DNA of 19,912 bases, taken from an uncultured Prevotella sp. (GTDB taxonomy: Bacteria; Bacteroidota; Bacteroidia; Bacteroidales; Bacteroidaceae). The notes beneath the pieces are model-generated. The model was not told the origin of the DNA, searched no databases, and saw only the letters and a list, made by a program, of their open reading frames with translations. The DNA lies in contig URUK01000041.1 of assembly GCA_900551055.1 (NCBI GenBank), positions 1-19,912 on the forward strand, given 5' to 3'. The stretch's first letter is position 1. Each line of letters starts with the position of its first letter. A program made the position numbers and the translations under genes. This document shows, in pieces, positions 9,501 through 16,910 of the stretch.

Positions 9501-12500
9501 ATGCTCAACAAGATAATCCATTTCTCCCTGCACAACCGCCTGCTCGTTCTCGTGGCGGCGGTGCTGCTAACCGTGGCCGGAATAGTGGCTACGGAACAGA
9601 CTGAAGTTGACGTGTTCCCCGACTTGAACGCCCCTACGGTGGTCGTGATGACCGAGGCCGGAGGCATGGCCGCCGAGGAGGTGGAGCAGCTTGTGACGTT
9701 CCCCATCGAGACGGCGGTCAACGGCGCCACCCACGTGCGCCGCGTCCGCTCGTCATCCGCGACGGGTTTCTCCGTCGTGTGGGTGGAGTTCGACTGGGAC
9801 ACCGACATCTACTTAGCGCGCCAGATAGTGTCCGAGAAGCTCGCGGCGGTGACCGAGACGCTGCCTGAGAACGTAGGCAAGCCCACGTTAGGGCCGCAGT
9901 CGTCAATCCTCGGTGAAGTCCTTATCGTGGGACTGACCGCCGACAGCACGTCGATGATGGAGCTTCGCACCATCGCCGACTGGACCATACGCCCCCGGCT
10001 GATGTCAACTGGCGGCGTGTCGCAGGTGGCCGTGCTCGGCGGTGACATCAAGGAGTACCAGATTTTGCTGCATCCGGGGCGCATGGCGCACTACGGCGTT
10101 ACGCTGAACGAGGTGCTTGCGGCCACCAACCAGATGAACCGCAACACCAACGGAGGCGTGATTTACGAGTACGGCAACGAGTACATAGTGCGCGGAGTGG
10201 TGTCAACCGACGATGTAAGGCAGATGGCCGACGTGGTGGTGAAGACAGTCAACGGCGACGCCGTTACCCTTGGGAACGTCGCCGACGTGCAAGTGGGGGC
10301 GCAACTGCCGCGCTTAGGTCTCGCGTCGGAGAAGGGAAAGCCCGCTGTCCTGCTGACAGTTACCAAGCAGCCCGGCACCGGAACCATCGAGCTTACCGAG
10401 CGTTTGGAGGCTGCTTTGAAAGACTTGGAGAAGAATTTGCCTGCCGACGTACACGTAAGTACTGACGCTTTCCGCCAGTCGAGGTTCATAGAAAGCTCGA
10501 TAACCAACGTGGAACACTCGCTGTACGAGGGCGCGCTGTTCGTCGTAATAGTGCTGTTCCTCTTCCTTGCAAACGTCCGCACCACTATAATATCGCTCAT
10601 CACGCTGCCCGTTTCGCTGCTTATGTCGCTCTTGGTGCTGCACTATTTCGGCATGAGCGTCAACACGATGAGCCTCGGCGGACTGGCAATCGCCATCGGG
10701 TCGCTCGTCGATGATGCCATCGTCGACGTGGAGAACGTGTGGAAACACTTGCGCGAGAACCGCCTGTTGCCCAAGGGCGAGCGGCTGCCTGTGCTCGACG
10801 TGGTGTTCAATGCGTCGCGTGAGGTGCGCATGCCGATACTCAACTCCACCGCGATAATCATCGTCAGCTTCATCCCCTTGTTCTATCTCAGCGGCATGGA
10901 GGGCCGTATGCTCATACCGCTTGGCGTGGCCTTCATCGTGGCCTTGGCGGCTTCTACGGTGGTTGCGCTCACCCTTACGCCGGTGCTTTGCAGCTATCTG
11001 CTGGGCGGAGGGAAAGACGGCGGCGTGCCGAAGGAGGCTTTTGTGGCGCGGTGGATGAAGAAACACTACGAACGTTGGCTCTCATGGGCGTTGGAACACA
11101 AGCGTCCGGTGGTGGCGTCTACGGCCGTCCTGTTCGTCGTCGCCGTGGGTTTGTTCTTCACCTTGGGGCACAGCTTCCTGCCGAAGTTCAACGAAGGCTC
11201 GTTCACAATCAACATAAGCTCGATGCCGGGAATATCTCTTGAGGAGTCAGACAAAATCGGACGGCGCGCCGAAGAAATCCTTTTGTCAATCCCCGAGATA
11301 CAGACCGTGGCGCGGAAGACCGGCCGAGCCGAGCTTGACGAGCACGCATTGGGCGTAAACGTGTCGGAAATCGAGGCTCCGTTCGAGCTGAAAGACCGCT
11401 CGCACGAAGAGCTTTTAGACGACATCCGCCACCGTCTCGCGGCCATAAAGGGCGCCAACATCGAAATAGGACAGCCCATAAGCCACCGCATCGACGCGAT
11501 GCTTAGCGGCACGCAGGCCGGCATCGCCATCAAGCTTTTCGGCGACGACCTCAACCGCATGTACACCATCGCCAACCAGATAAAGGCCGCCGTGAGCGAC
11601 GTTGAAGGCCTTGCCGACCTCAACGTGGAGCAACAGGTGGAGCGGCCGGAGCTTGAAATAAAGCCGAAACGCGAGATGCTGAAGATGTACGGCATACCGA
11701 TGGCCGACTTCAACACGTTCGTCCGCGTCAACATGGCCGGCGAAACGGTGTCGCAGGTGTACGAGAAGGGCGGCAGCTTCAACCTCGTTGTGCGCGCCGC
11801 GGAGCACGACCGCTGCGACATGGAGCGCATACGCGACCTCATGCTCGACACTCCCGACGGTCGGAAAGTGCCCTTGGCGAGCGTGGCGGAGGTCACTTCG
11901 GCCATGGGACCGAACACAATCAACCGCGAGAACGTGAAGCGCAAGCTCGTGATTTCAGCCAACGCAAGCGGCAGGGACATGCGTAGCGTGGTGAACGACA
12001 TACGAAAACGCGTGGAGGCGGAGGTCAAGCTGCCCGAAGGTTACCACGTGGAATACGGCGGCCAGTTCGAGAGCGAGCAGGCGGCCAGCCGCACCCTGAT
12101 GCTCGCCTCGGCGTTGAGCATCGTGGTGATATTCCTCCTTCTGTACATGCAATTCAAGAACACGCTTGAAAGCGCGGTGATACTCATCAACCTTCCGCTG
12201 GCCTTAATCGGCGGCGTAATGACCCTCGTGTTCACCACCGGCGAAGTAAGCATACCGGCGATAATCGGCTTCATATCGCTGTTCGGCATCGCCACGCGCA
12301 ACGGCATGCTGCTTGTGAGCCATTACAACACGCTAAGGCAGGAAGGCGTGGGCACGCTGCGGCAGTGCGTCATGCGCGGTTCGCTCGACCGGCTTAACCC
12401 CATCCTCATGACGGCCCTGTGCTCCGCGCTGGCCCTTATACCGCTCGCCATGCGCGGAGGGCTGCCCGGCAACGAGATACAAAGCCCCATGGCGAAGGTC

Positions 12501-12620
12501 ATTCTGGGCGGTCTGCTCACATCAACGTTCCTCAACGGCTTCATAATTCCGATTGTTTATGAATGGATGGAGGGGAGAAGGAAGAAAGAAGGAGTAAGGA
12601 GAGAAGGAGTAAAGGAGTAA
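9501..12620 (+). CDS. cusA: Heavy-metal-type RND efflux pump, inner-membrane subunit (CusA/CzcA family)
   Basis: A 1039-residue proton-driven RND pump that takes substrate from periplasm or inner membrane and passes it to the outer-membrane channel. The start MLNKIIHFSLHNRLLV puts the first membrane helix where the family has it. Typical segments follow: VDVFPDLNAPTVVVMTEAGG, then VEQLVTFPIETAVNG, helix 4 with GGLAIAIGSLVDDAIVDVEN (about 393-412) carrying acidic residues for proton transfer, FLPKFNEGSF opening the second half, and FISLFGIATRNGML near the end. Aligned by eye to E. coli CusA from memory, the three copper-binding methionines do not appear conserved, so copper/silver is doubtful. 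The last residues (RRKKEGVRREGVKE) and the stop are encoded by the AGTAAGGAGAGAAGG repeat, suggesting that the native stop was lost to repeat insertion. Second gene of the operon. Confidence 0.92.
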   Translation: MLNKIIHFSLHNRLLVLVAAVLLTVAGIVATEQTEVDVFPDLNAPTVVVMTEAGGMAAEEVEQLVTFPIETAVNGATHVRRVRSSSATGFSVVWVEFDWDTDIYLARQIVSEKLAAVTETLPENVGKPTLGPQSSILGEVLIVGLTADSTSMMELRTIADWTIRPRLMSTGGVSQVAVLGGDIKEYQILLHPGRMAHYGVTLNEVLAATNQMNRNTNGGVIYEYGNEYIVRGVVSTDDVRQMADVVVKTVNGDAVTLGNVADVQVGAQLPRLGLASEKGKPAVLLTVTKQPGTGTIELTERLEAALKDLEKNLPADVHVSTDAFRQSRFIESSITNVEHSLYEGALFVVIVLFLFLANVRTTIISLITLPVSLLMSLLVLHYFGMSVNTMSLGGLAIAIGSLVDDAIVDVENVWKHLRENRLLPKGERLPVLDVVFNASREVRMPILNSTAIIIVSFIPLFYLSGMEGRMLIPLGVAFIVALAASTVVALTLTPVLCSYLLGGGKDGGVPKEAFVARWMKKHYERWLSWALEHKRPVVASTAVLFVVAVGLFFTLGHSFLPKFNEGSFTINISSMPGISLEESDKIGRRAEEILLSIPEIQTVARKTGRAELDEHALGVNVSEIEAPFELKDRSHEELLDDIRHRLAAIKGANIEIGQPISHRIDAMLSGTQAGIAIKLFGDDLNRMYTIANQIKAAVSDVEGLADLNVEQQVERPELEIKPKREMLKMYGIPMADFNTFVRVNMAGETVSQVYEKGGSFNLVVRAAEHDRCDMERIRDLMLDTPDGRKVPLASVAEVTSAMGPNTINRENVKRKLVISANASGRDMRSVVNDIRKRVEAEVKLPEGYHVEYGGQFESEQAASRTLMLASALSIVVIFLLLYMQFKNTLESAVILINLPLALIGGVMTLVFTTGEVSIPAIIGFISLFGIATRNGMLLVSHYNTLRQEGVGTLRQCVMRGSLDRLNPILMTALCSALALIPLAMRGGLPGNEIQSPMAKVILGGLLTSTFLNGFIIPIVYEWMEGRRKKEGVRREGVKE

Positions 12621-12624
12621 GGAG
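12590..12624. repeat. Purine octamer repeat forming the 3' end of cusA
   Basis: Contains a 20-base exact copy (12593-12612) of the unit at 7941-7960 and 7985-8004. It supplies the final codons and the TAA of cusA. Confidence 0.75.
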
Positions 12625-12652
12625 ATATGCTTTATTAGTGTTACACGGCCAA

Positions 12653-12687
12653 GGTCTATCGGCCTTATCAGCCCTATTTGTCCTATT
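12653..12687. repeat. Nine-base-period repeat between cusA and cusC
   Basis: Same sequence as 5793-5827 at 34 of 35 positions, on the coding strand, ending 14 bases before the cusC ATG. It lies 3.9 kb and four genes away from its partner, so the copy must have moved or been duplicated. Confidence 0.75.
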
Positions 12688-12701
12688 ATTTTTTCAATGA
12701 C

Positions 12702-13871
12702 ATGAAACCGACAATACTATCAATCGCGGCATTTGCCATCGCGGCAAGCCTCAACGCGCAGACCATGAACGACGTGCTCGGCAGCGTGGAGCGCAACAAC
12801 GTAGAGCTGAAAGCCATGCTGAAGGGCAACGAGGCGGCACGCCTCGAGCAGAAACAGCAGAACAACTTGGAGGGGCTTTCGGTGGAATACAGTCCGTTTT
12901 TCAACTCCGCTGTGAGCGGAGTGGCAAGCTCTGAGTTAGTGGTTACGCAGGGGTTCGACTTCCCCACGCTGTACGGAGCGCGGCGTAAGGCCGGCAGGAT
13001 GCAGGGCGAAGCCATGGAACTGCAATACCGCACGGCACGGCGCGACGTGCTGTTGGGCGCGAAAAACCTGTGCCTTGACCTCATCCATGCCAACAAGCGG
13101 CAGGCCCTGCTGCGCGAACGGCGGCGGGCGGCCGACGAACTGCTGGCTACGTTCACCGAGAAATACAACGGCGGAGAGGCCACAATCATCGAGCTTAACA
13201 AGATAAAGATGGAGCGCATGAACCTCGAAACGGAGCTTGCGGCGGCCGACGCGGCGCGAGCCACAACGCTGCAACAGCTCCGCGCCATGAACGGCGGCGA
13301 GGCGATAGAGTGTACCGACACGCTCTACCCCGCCCTTCCGGCTGACGGCGGCGAGGCGATGTACGCCCGGGCGGTAAGCGCCGACCTGTCGGTAATGGCG
13401 GCGCAGGCCGCCACAAAGGCCGCCGGGCAGGACGTCAAGGTGAACCGGCAGGGCTGGATACCGAAGATAGAGATAGGCTACCGCCGCAACACCGACGGCA
13501 ACGACGCCAGCAACGGCTTCCTGATAGGCGGCTCCATTCCGCTCTTCTCCAACAAGAACAAGGTGAAGGCGGCCAAGGCGCGGCAGGCCGAAGCGCAGAT
13601 GAAGCAGGACGACGCGCGCCTGAAAGCCGAGGCGGCGGCACGCACGGCAGTGGAGAACATGCGGCGCACGGAAGCCTCCATGGCGGCGTATGACGTGCCC
13701 CTGATGCGCGAAACGCTACGGCTGCTGCGCACGGCGGTGGAAAGCGGCGAGATGGCCGTGACAGACTACTACGTGGAGGCCGACAACATCTACCGCAACA
13801 TGCAGGCGTACATCGACCTTGAACGACAGTATCAGGGCACAGTGGCGGAGCTGACGAAGAACGAATTGTAA
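12702..13871 (+). CDS. cusC: TolC-family outer-membrane efflux channel (CusC/CzcC type)
   Basis: A 389-residue outer-membrane channel that completes the tripartite efflux system. MKPTILSIAAFAIAASLNAQ is a signal peptide. The body is helix-rich with the two-fold TolC repeat: TMNDVLGSVERNNVELKA opens the first half, and NEAARLEQ-type helices alternate with VVTQGFDFPTLYGARRKAG, a strand/turn segment. The second half opens near AMYARAVSADLSVMAAQA and contains IEIGYRR then FLIGGSIPLFSNKNKVKAAKA, the usual extracellular strand region. No lipobox is present. It is shorter than E. coli CusC/TolC (about 430-490), as is common for metal-type channels in Bacteroidetes. The longer start at 12678 falls in the nine-base repeat and lacks a proper signal peptide. 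Third and last gene of the operon, 81 bases after cusA. Confidence 0.88.
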   Translation: MKPTILSIAAFAIAASLNAQTMNDVLGSVERNNVELKAMLKGNEAARLEQKQQNNLEGLSVEYSPFFNSAVSGVASSELVVTQGFDFPTLYGARRKAGRMQGEAMELQYRTARRDVLLGAKNLCLDLIHANKRQALLRERRRAADELLATFTEKYNGGEATIIELNKIKMERMNLETELAAADAARATTLQQLRAMNGGEAIECTDTLYPALPADGGEAMYARAVSADLSVMAAQAATKAAGQDVKVNRQGWIPKIEIGYRRNTDGNDASNGFLIGGSIPLFSNKNKVKAAKARQAEAQMKQDDARLKAEAAARTAVENMRRTEASMAAYDVPLMRETLRLLRTAVESGEMAVTDYYVEADNIYRNMQAYIDLERQYQGTVAELTKNEL

Positions 13872-13883
13872 AGAAAAAACCTA

Positions 13884-13921
13884 CGACCCACCCCAACCCT
13901 CCCGAAGGGAGGGGGCTTGAT
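13884..13921. repeat. GGGAGGG hairpin element, downstream of cusC
   Basis: CGACCCACCCCAA, then CCCTCCCGAAGGGAGGG (7-base perfect stem, GAA loop), then GGCTTGATATG. Very close to copies at 5584 and 16591. It lies 12 bases after the cusC stop and could act as a 3' end stabiliser; no T-run follows. Confidence 0.78.
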
Positions 13922-13947
13922 ATGCGGTTGCTGTTTGCTGTATATTA

Positions 13948-14013
13948 GTCCTATCAGCCTTATTTGTCCTATTCATCAATCCTATCCGTCCTATTCATCC
14001 TGTCAACCTGCCA
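13948..14013. repeat. Nine-base-period repeat, first block upstream of ruvB
   Basis: Runs of CCTATCAGC, CTTATTTGT, CCTATTCAT, with a short interruption, then CCTATCCGT, CCTATTCAT, CCTGTCAAC. Same family as 5793-5827. Confidence 0.68.
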
Positions 14014-14038
14014 ACCATCTGGCTACCAGCCACTTACC

Positions 14039-14110
14039 AAAAGGCCGCCTTTTACCCTCCAAAAGGCGGTCTTTTAGCGTGCAATTCACGGCCTTTCGCC
14101 CTGCAAAATG
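14039..14110. repeat. AAAGGCCG palindrome cluster upstream of ruvB
   Basis: AAAAGGCCGCCTTTT (14039-14053) and AAAAGGCGGTCTTTT (14061-14075) are each near-palindromes and pair with each other at 14 of 15 positions across a 7-base loop. They are followed by GCGTGCAATTCACGGCC, which aligns to GCCTGCGATTCGCGGCC in the deaD cluster. Confidence 0.72.
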
Positions 14111-14130
14111 CCGCCAATCAGAATACAAGC

Positions 14131-14185
14131 ATTATCCGGCTTATCCGCCCCATCCGGCCTATTGCATCCCAATAACCCCGATAAG
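14131..14185. repeat. Nine-base-period repeat, second block upstream of ruvB
   Basis: Degenerate units (TTATCCGGC, TTATCCGCC, CCATCCGGC, CTATTGCAT) followed by a partly inverted tail (CCCGATAAG). The rest of the 471-base gap between cusC and ruvB holds only these repeats and the promoter. Confidence 0.55.
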
Positions 14186-14288
14186 CCTCACAAGAGATTA
14201 CTTGTTTTCAGTTTTTTTTCTTACCTTTAGATAAGGTAAGCTGCACCTCGGCAATGAAAATAAAAATGCCGTTTTCACGCCCTTTTAT

Positions 14289-14319
14289 TTTGCATTGCGC
14301 TCGGTTTGCATTACCTTTG
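14289..14319 (+). promoter_or_regulatory. Promoter of ruvB
   Basis: TTTG (14289-14292), a 19-base spacer, TACCTTTG (14312-14319). Exact match to consensus and near-identical to the deaD promoter, including most spacer bases and the upstream A/T tract. Transcription should begin near 14326, 17 bases before the ruvB ATG. Confidence 0.82.
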
Positions 14320-14342
14320 CCGACAGACAACAATACCTGACA

Positions 14343-15380
14343 ATGACAGACAACGACTTCGACATACGCAACAACACGCTGTCGTCGGCCGAAAAGGATT
14401 TCGAGAACGCCCTAAGGCCGCTGCGCTTCGGCGACTTCAGCGGCCAGCAGAAGGTTGTTGAGAACCTTGAAGTGTTCGTGGAAGCGGCCAAATACCGCGG
14501 CGAACCGCTCGACCACACCCTGCTGCACGGCCCTCCCGGACTCGGCAAGACGACGCTTAGCAACATCATAGCCAACGAACTGGGCGTAGGCTTCAAGCTC
14601 ACCAGCGGCCCGGTTTTAGACAAGCCCGGCGACCTGGCAGGCATACTGACATCGCTCGAACCCCGAGACGTGCTCTTCATTGACGAGATACACCGCCTCT
14701 CGCCCGTCGTAGAGGAGTACCTTTACTCGGCGATGGAGGACTACCGCATCGACATAATGATAGACAAGGGGCCGTCGGCGCGCTCGATACAAATAGACCT
14801 CAACCCCTTCACTCTTGTCGGGGCGACCACCCGCAGCGGACTGCTTACCGCCCCACTGCGCGCCCGCTTCGGCATAAACCTGCACCTGGAATACTACGAG
14901 CCGGAAACGCTCACCAAGATACTAAAGCGCTCTGCCGGCATACTGAACGTGCCCATTGACGACGACGCGGCCATCGAGATAGCGCGGCGAAGCCGCGGCA
15001 CGCCCCGTATTGCCAACGCCCTGCTGCGCCGCGTGCGCGACTTCGCGCAGGTGAAGGGCACAGGCCGCATCGACACAAGCATCGCCCGGGTGGCCCTGAC
15101 GGCGCTGAACATCGACCAGTACGGCCTCGACGAAATAGACAACAAGATACTGCTGACCATCATCGACAAGTTCCGCGGCGGCCCCGTGGGCGTAAGCACC
15201 ATAGCGACGGCCATCGGCGAGGACGCCGGAACGGTGGAGGAAGTGTACGAGCCGTACCTCATCATGGAGGGATTCATCAAGCGCACGCCGCGCGGACGCA
15301 TGGCAACGGAGCTTGCCTACAGCCACTTCGGCCGCAACATACTCGGCTCGAACACCGCAGAACCTGACCTGTTCGGGTAA
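14343..15380 (+). CDS. ruvB: Holliday junction branch-migration DNA helicase RuvB
   Basis: The AAA+ motor of the RuvABC complex, which drives branch migration of Holliday junctions in recombinational repair. Length 345 residues, normal for RuvB. Walker A is GPPGLGKT (63-70), Walker B FIDEIHR (112-118), sensor 1 VGATTRSGLL (159-168), followed by PLRARFG with the arginine finger (171-177). The C-terminal winged-helix domain ends with GFIKRTPRGRMAT, the RuvB signature. The longer frame from 14295 overlaps the promoter, so the ATG at 14343 (MTDNDFDIRN) is the start. It probably leads a transcript that continues into coaD and ybeY on the same strand (gaps of 120 and 161 bases, no clear promoter in either). 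ruvA and ruvC are not in the window. Confidence 0.97.
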   Translation: MTDNDFDIRNNTLSSAEKDFENALRPLRFGDFSGQQKVVENLEVFVEAAKYRGEPLDHTLLHGPPGLGKTTLSNIIANELGVGFKLTSGPVLDKPGDLAGILTSLEPRDVLFIDEIHRLSPVVEEYLYSAMEDYRIDIMIDKGPSARSIQIDLNPFTLVGATTRSGLLTAPLRARFGINLHLEYYEPETLTKILKRSAGILNVPIDDDAAIEIARRSRGTPRIANALLRRVRDFAQVKGTGRIDTSIARVALTALNIDQYGLDEIDNKILLTIIDKFRGGPVGVSTIATAIGEDAGTVEEVYEPYLIMEGFIKRTPRGRMATELAYSHFGRNILGSNTAEPDLFG

Positions 15381-15412
15381 TGAAAAATGAAAAATTAACA
15401 ATTAAAAATTCC
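15381..15412. repeat. AT-rich repeat after ruvB
   Basis: Begins immediately after the ruvB stop: GAAAAATTAACAATTAAAAATT. The core ACAATTAAAAATT is shared, inverted, with 18597-18615 at the end of parE. Confidence 0.6.
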
Positions 15413-15440
15413 GGATTGCAGAATTGACAGTCTGCCGGCA

Positions 15441-15470
15441 CAGTTCTCCCAGTTCTCTCAATTCTCCCCT
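15441..15470. repeat. Nine-base-period repeat before coaD
   Basis: CAGTTCTCC-type units: AGTTCTCCC, AGTTCTCTC, AATTCTCCC, pyrimidine-rich on the coding strand, 31 bases before the coaD ATG. Confidence 0.55.
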
Positions 15471-15500
15471 TCATCCAACAACAACCACCAATCTAATGAC

Positions 15501-15959
15501 ATGACGACAGCTGTTTTCCCGGGAAGTTTCGACCCGTTCACCACAGGTCACGACGCCATTGTGCGCCGTGCGCTGGCCGTGTTCGACCATATTGTAATCG
15601 GAGTGGGCGTGAACATCGGCAAGAAATACATGTACAGCGCCGACAAGCGCGTGGAAGACATAGCGCGGCTGTATGCCGGCGAGCCGCGCGTGGAGGTCAA
15701 GGCGTACAGCGATTTGGCCGTGGACTTCGCCCATAGGGAGGGGGCGCGCTTCATCATCAAGGGCGTGCGCAGCGTCAAGGACTTCGAGTACGAGCGCGAA
15801 CAGGCCGACATCAACCTGAAGATAGGCGGCGTTGACACGCTCATACTGTTCTCCGAGCCGCAGTACAGCAGCATCTCGTCGAGCATGGTGCGCGAGCTGA
15901 TGCACTTCGGAAGGGACGTTTCGGAGTTCCTGCCGGGGAAATTAAGAATTAAGAGTTAA
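15501..15959 (+). CDS. coaD: Phosphopantetheine adenylyltransferase
   Basis: Transfers AMP from ATP to 4'-phosphopantetheine, making dephospho-CoA, the penultimate step of coenzyme A synthesis in the cytoplasm. Length 152 residues. The nucleotidyltransferase motif is GSFDPFTTGH (8-17), with His17 stabilising the transition state. KGVRSVKDFEYE (87-98) and SSISSSMVREL (123-133, the ISSTxVR-type motif) complete the active site. The ATG at 15501 is preceded by an out-of-frame ATG ACA TGA at 15496. The last five residues (LRIKS) and the stop lie in a TTAAGAATTAAGAG repeat, so the natural C-terminus has been replaced or extended slightly. Probably co-transcribed with ruvB. Confidence 0.96.
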   Translation: MTTAVFPGSFDPFTTGHDAIVRRALAVFDHIVIGVGVNIGKKYMYSADKRVEDIARLYAGEPRVEVKAYSDLAVDFAHREGARFIIKGVRSVKDFEYEREQADINLKIGGVDTLILFSEPQYSSISSSMVRELMHFGRDVSEFLPGKLRIKS

Positions 15960-15969
15960 GAATTAAGAA
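15940..15969. repeat. TTAAGAATTAAG repeat at the end of coaD
   Basis: Purine-rich complement of the CTTAACT/CTTAATT heptamers at 16002-16119. With those it forms an inverted arrangement around a 32-base spacer. Confidence 0.6.
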
Positions 15970-16001
15970 AGAATGTTTTGCCATTGAACGGAAAATTTCT
16001 C

Positions 16002-16119
16002 AACTCTTAATTCTTAACCCTTAATTATAAAACTCATATTTTCTTAACTCTTAATTCTTAACCCTTAACTATAAAACTCATATTTTCTTAACTCTTAATT
16101 CTTAACTCTTAACTATAAA
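16002..16119. repeat. 44-base tandem repeat made of CTTAAYY heptamers, before ybeY
   Basis: Two full units of 44 bases (16002-16045, 16046-16089) and a partial third (16090-16119). Each starts AACTCTTAATTCTTAACCC and includes ATAAAACTCATATTTT. Within a unit CTTAANN repeats every seven bases. It ends directly at the ybeY ATG, so it forms most of its leader. Confidence 0.82.
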
Positions 16120-16120
16120 T

Positions 16121-16537
16121 ATGATTACCTACAACACCGACGGCGTGAAGATGCCGCCAATAAAGAGACGCGAGACGACGGCCTGGATAAAGGCCGTGGC
16201 GGCCAAGTACGGGCGCAAGACGGGCGAGATAGGCTACATGTTCGTCAGCGACGAGAAGATACTCGAGGTGAACCGCGAATACCTCGGGCACGATTATTAC
16301 ACCGACATCATCACCTTCGACTACGACGAGGACGGCGTAATCAACGGCGACATCGTGATTTCGCTCGACACGGTGCGCTCAAACGCCGAACAGTTTGGCA
16401 AGGAATACATGGACGAGCTGCACCGCGTCATCATACACGGCATACTCCACCTCTGCGGCATCAACGACAAAGGGCCGGGCGAACGCGAGATAATGGAACG
16501 CGCGGAGAACGAGGCGCTGGGGATGAGAAAGGGGTGA
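16121..16537 (+). CDS. ybeY: Endoribonuclease YbeY (rRNA maturation factor)
   Basis: A metal-dependent endoribonuclease for 16S rRNA 3' processing and ribosome quality control. Length 138 residues. Conserved segments are TDIITFDY (61-68), GDIVIS (76-81) and the metal site HGILHLCGIND (106-116). E. coli YbeY has three histidines in the pattern H-x3-H-x5-H; here His106 and His110 are present, but the third is Asp116, followed by Lys. I recall this NDK/GDK form as usual for Bacteroidetes, so it is not likely a sign of inactivity. The ATG follows the tandem repeat directly. Convergent with the protease gene, with a palindrome between them. Confidence 0.94.
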   Translation: MITYNTDGVKMPPIKRRETTAWIKAVAAKYGRKTGEIGYMFVSDEKILEVNREYLGHDYYTDIITFDYDEDGVINGDIVISLDTVRSNAEQFGKEYMDELHRVIIHGILHLCGINDKGPGEREIMERAENEALGMRKG

Positions 16538-16590
16538 AAAGAACTGGACCCCTTGCCAAAACACCCAACACCCCACCATGCCCCTCCTAA

Positions 16591-16630
16591 AACCCACCCC
16601 AACCCTCCCGAAGGGAGGGGGCTTGGTATG
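16591..16630. repeat. GGGAGGG hairpin element, left member of inverted pair
   Basis: CCCACCCCAA, CCCTCCCGAAGGGAGGG, GGCTTGGTATG. Inverted relative to 16849-16890; the two bracket a 300-base unit containing the 16702-16736 palindrome, in a 373-base gap without genes. Confidence 0.78.
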
Positions 16631-16701
16631 ACTTGACGGCAGATGAGGGAAATTGCGATATGTGGCTTTCCGCCTTGTAAAAGGCTACGTATTGCACAAC
16701 G

Positions 16702-16736
16702 AAAGGCCGCCTTTTGCACTGCAAAAGGCGGCCTTT
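16702..16736. terminator. 35-base perfect palindrome, possible bidirectional terminator between ybeY and the protease gene
   Basis: AAAGGCCGCCTTTTGCA (16702-16718), a single central C, then its exact complement (16720-16736). It is a 17-base stem in either transcript, placed between two convergent genes, where a two-way terminator is expected. Tails are only modestly T-rich (TTTTATAAT on plus). It is also a member of the AAAGGCCG palindrome family. Confidence 0.55.
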
Positions 16737-16795
16737 TATAATATGGTGGCTTACTGCCTGATAATCAGGCGTTTGCTGAAGACGGAAATACTGTC

Positions 16796-16825
16796 GGCGG
16801 AACAGGACGGACAAGGCCGACAAGA
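16796..16825. repeat. Nine-base-period repeat, minus orientation
   Basis: On the minus strand it reads CTTGTCGGC, CTTGTCCGT, CCTGTTCC, the same pattern as the CTTATCAGC units elsewhere, but more degenerate. Confidence 0.45.
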
Positions 16826-16848
16826 CAAATACACACAACCGGCAACAG

Positions 16849-16890
16849 CATATCAAGCACCCTCCCTTCGGGAGGGCCGTGGCGGGTGTT
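16849..16890. repeat. GGGAGGG hairpin element, right member of inverted pair
   Basis: CATATCAAGCA, CCCTCCCTTCGGGAGGG, CCGTGGCGGGTGTT: the inverted form of the element at 16591-16630 with several differences. It ends 20 bases beyond the protease stop codon. Confidence 0.75.
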
Positions 16891-16910
16891 AGGTGCTTTG
16901 GTGCGTGCCT

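Noticed and set aside
14295..14342. Longer start for ruvB
   Set aside because: The ATG at 14295 lies inside the promoter spacer, so it would not be transcribed.
16002..16119. Tandem repeat considered as a CRISPR array
   Set aside because: Units are directly adjacent with no unique spacers, and no cas genes are present.
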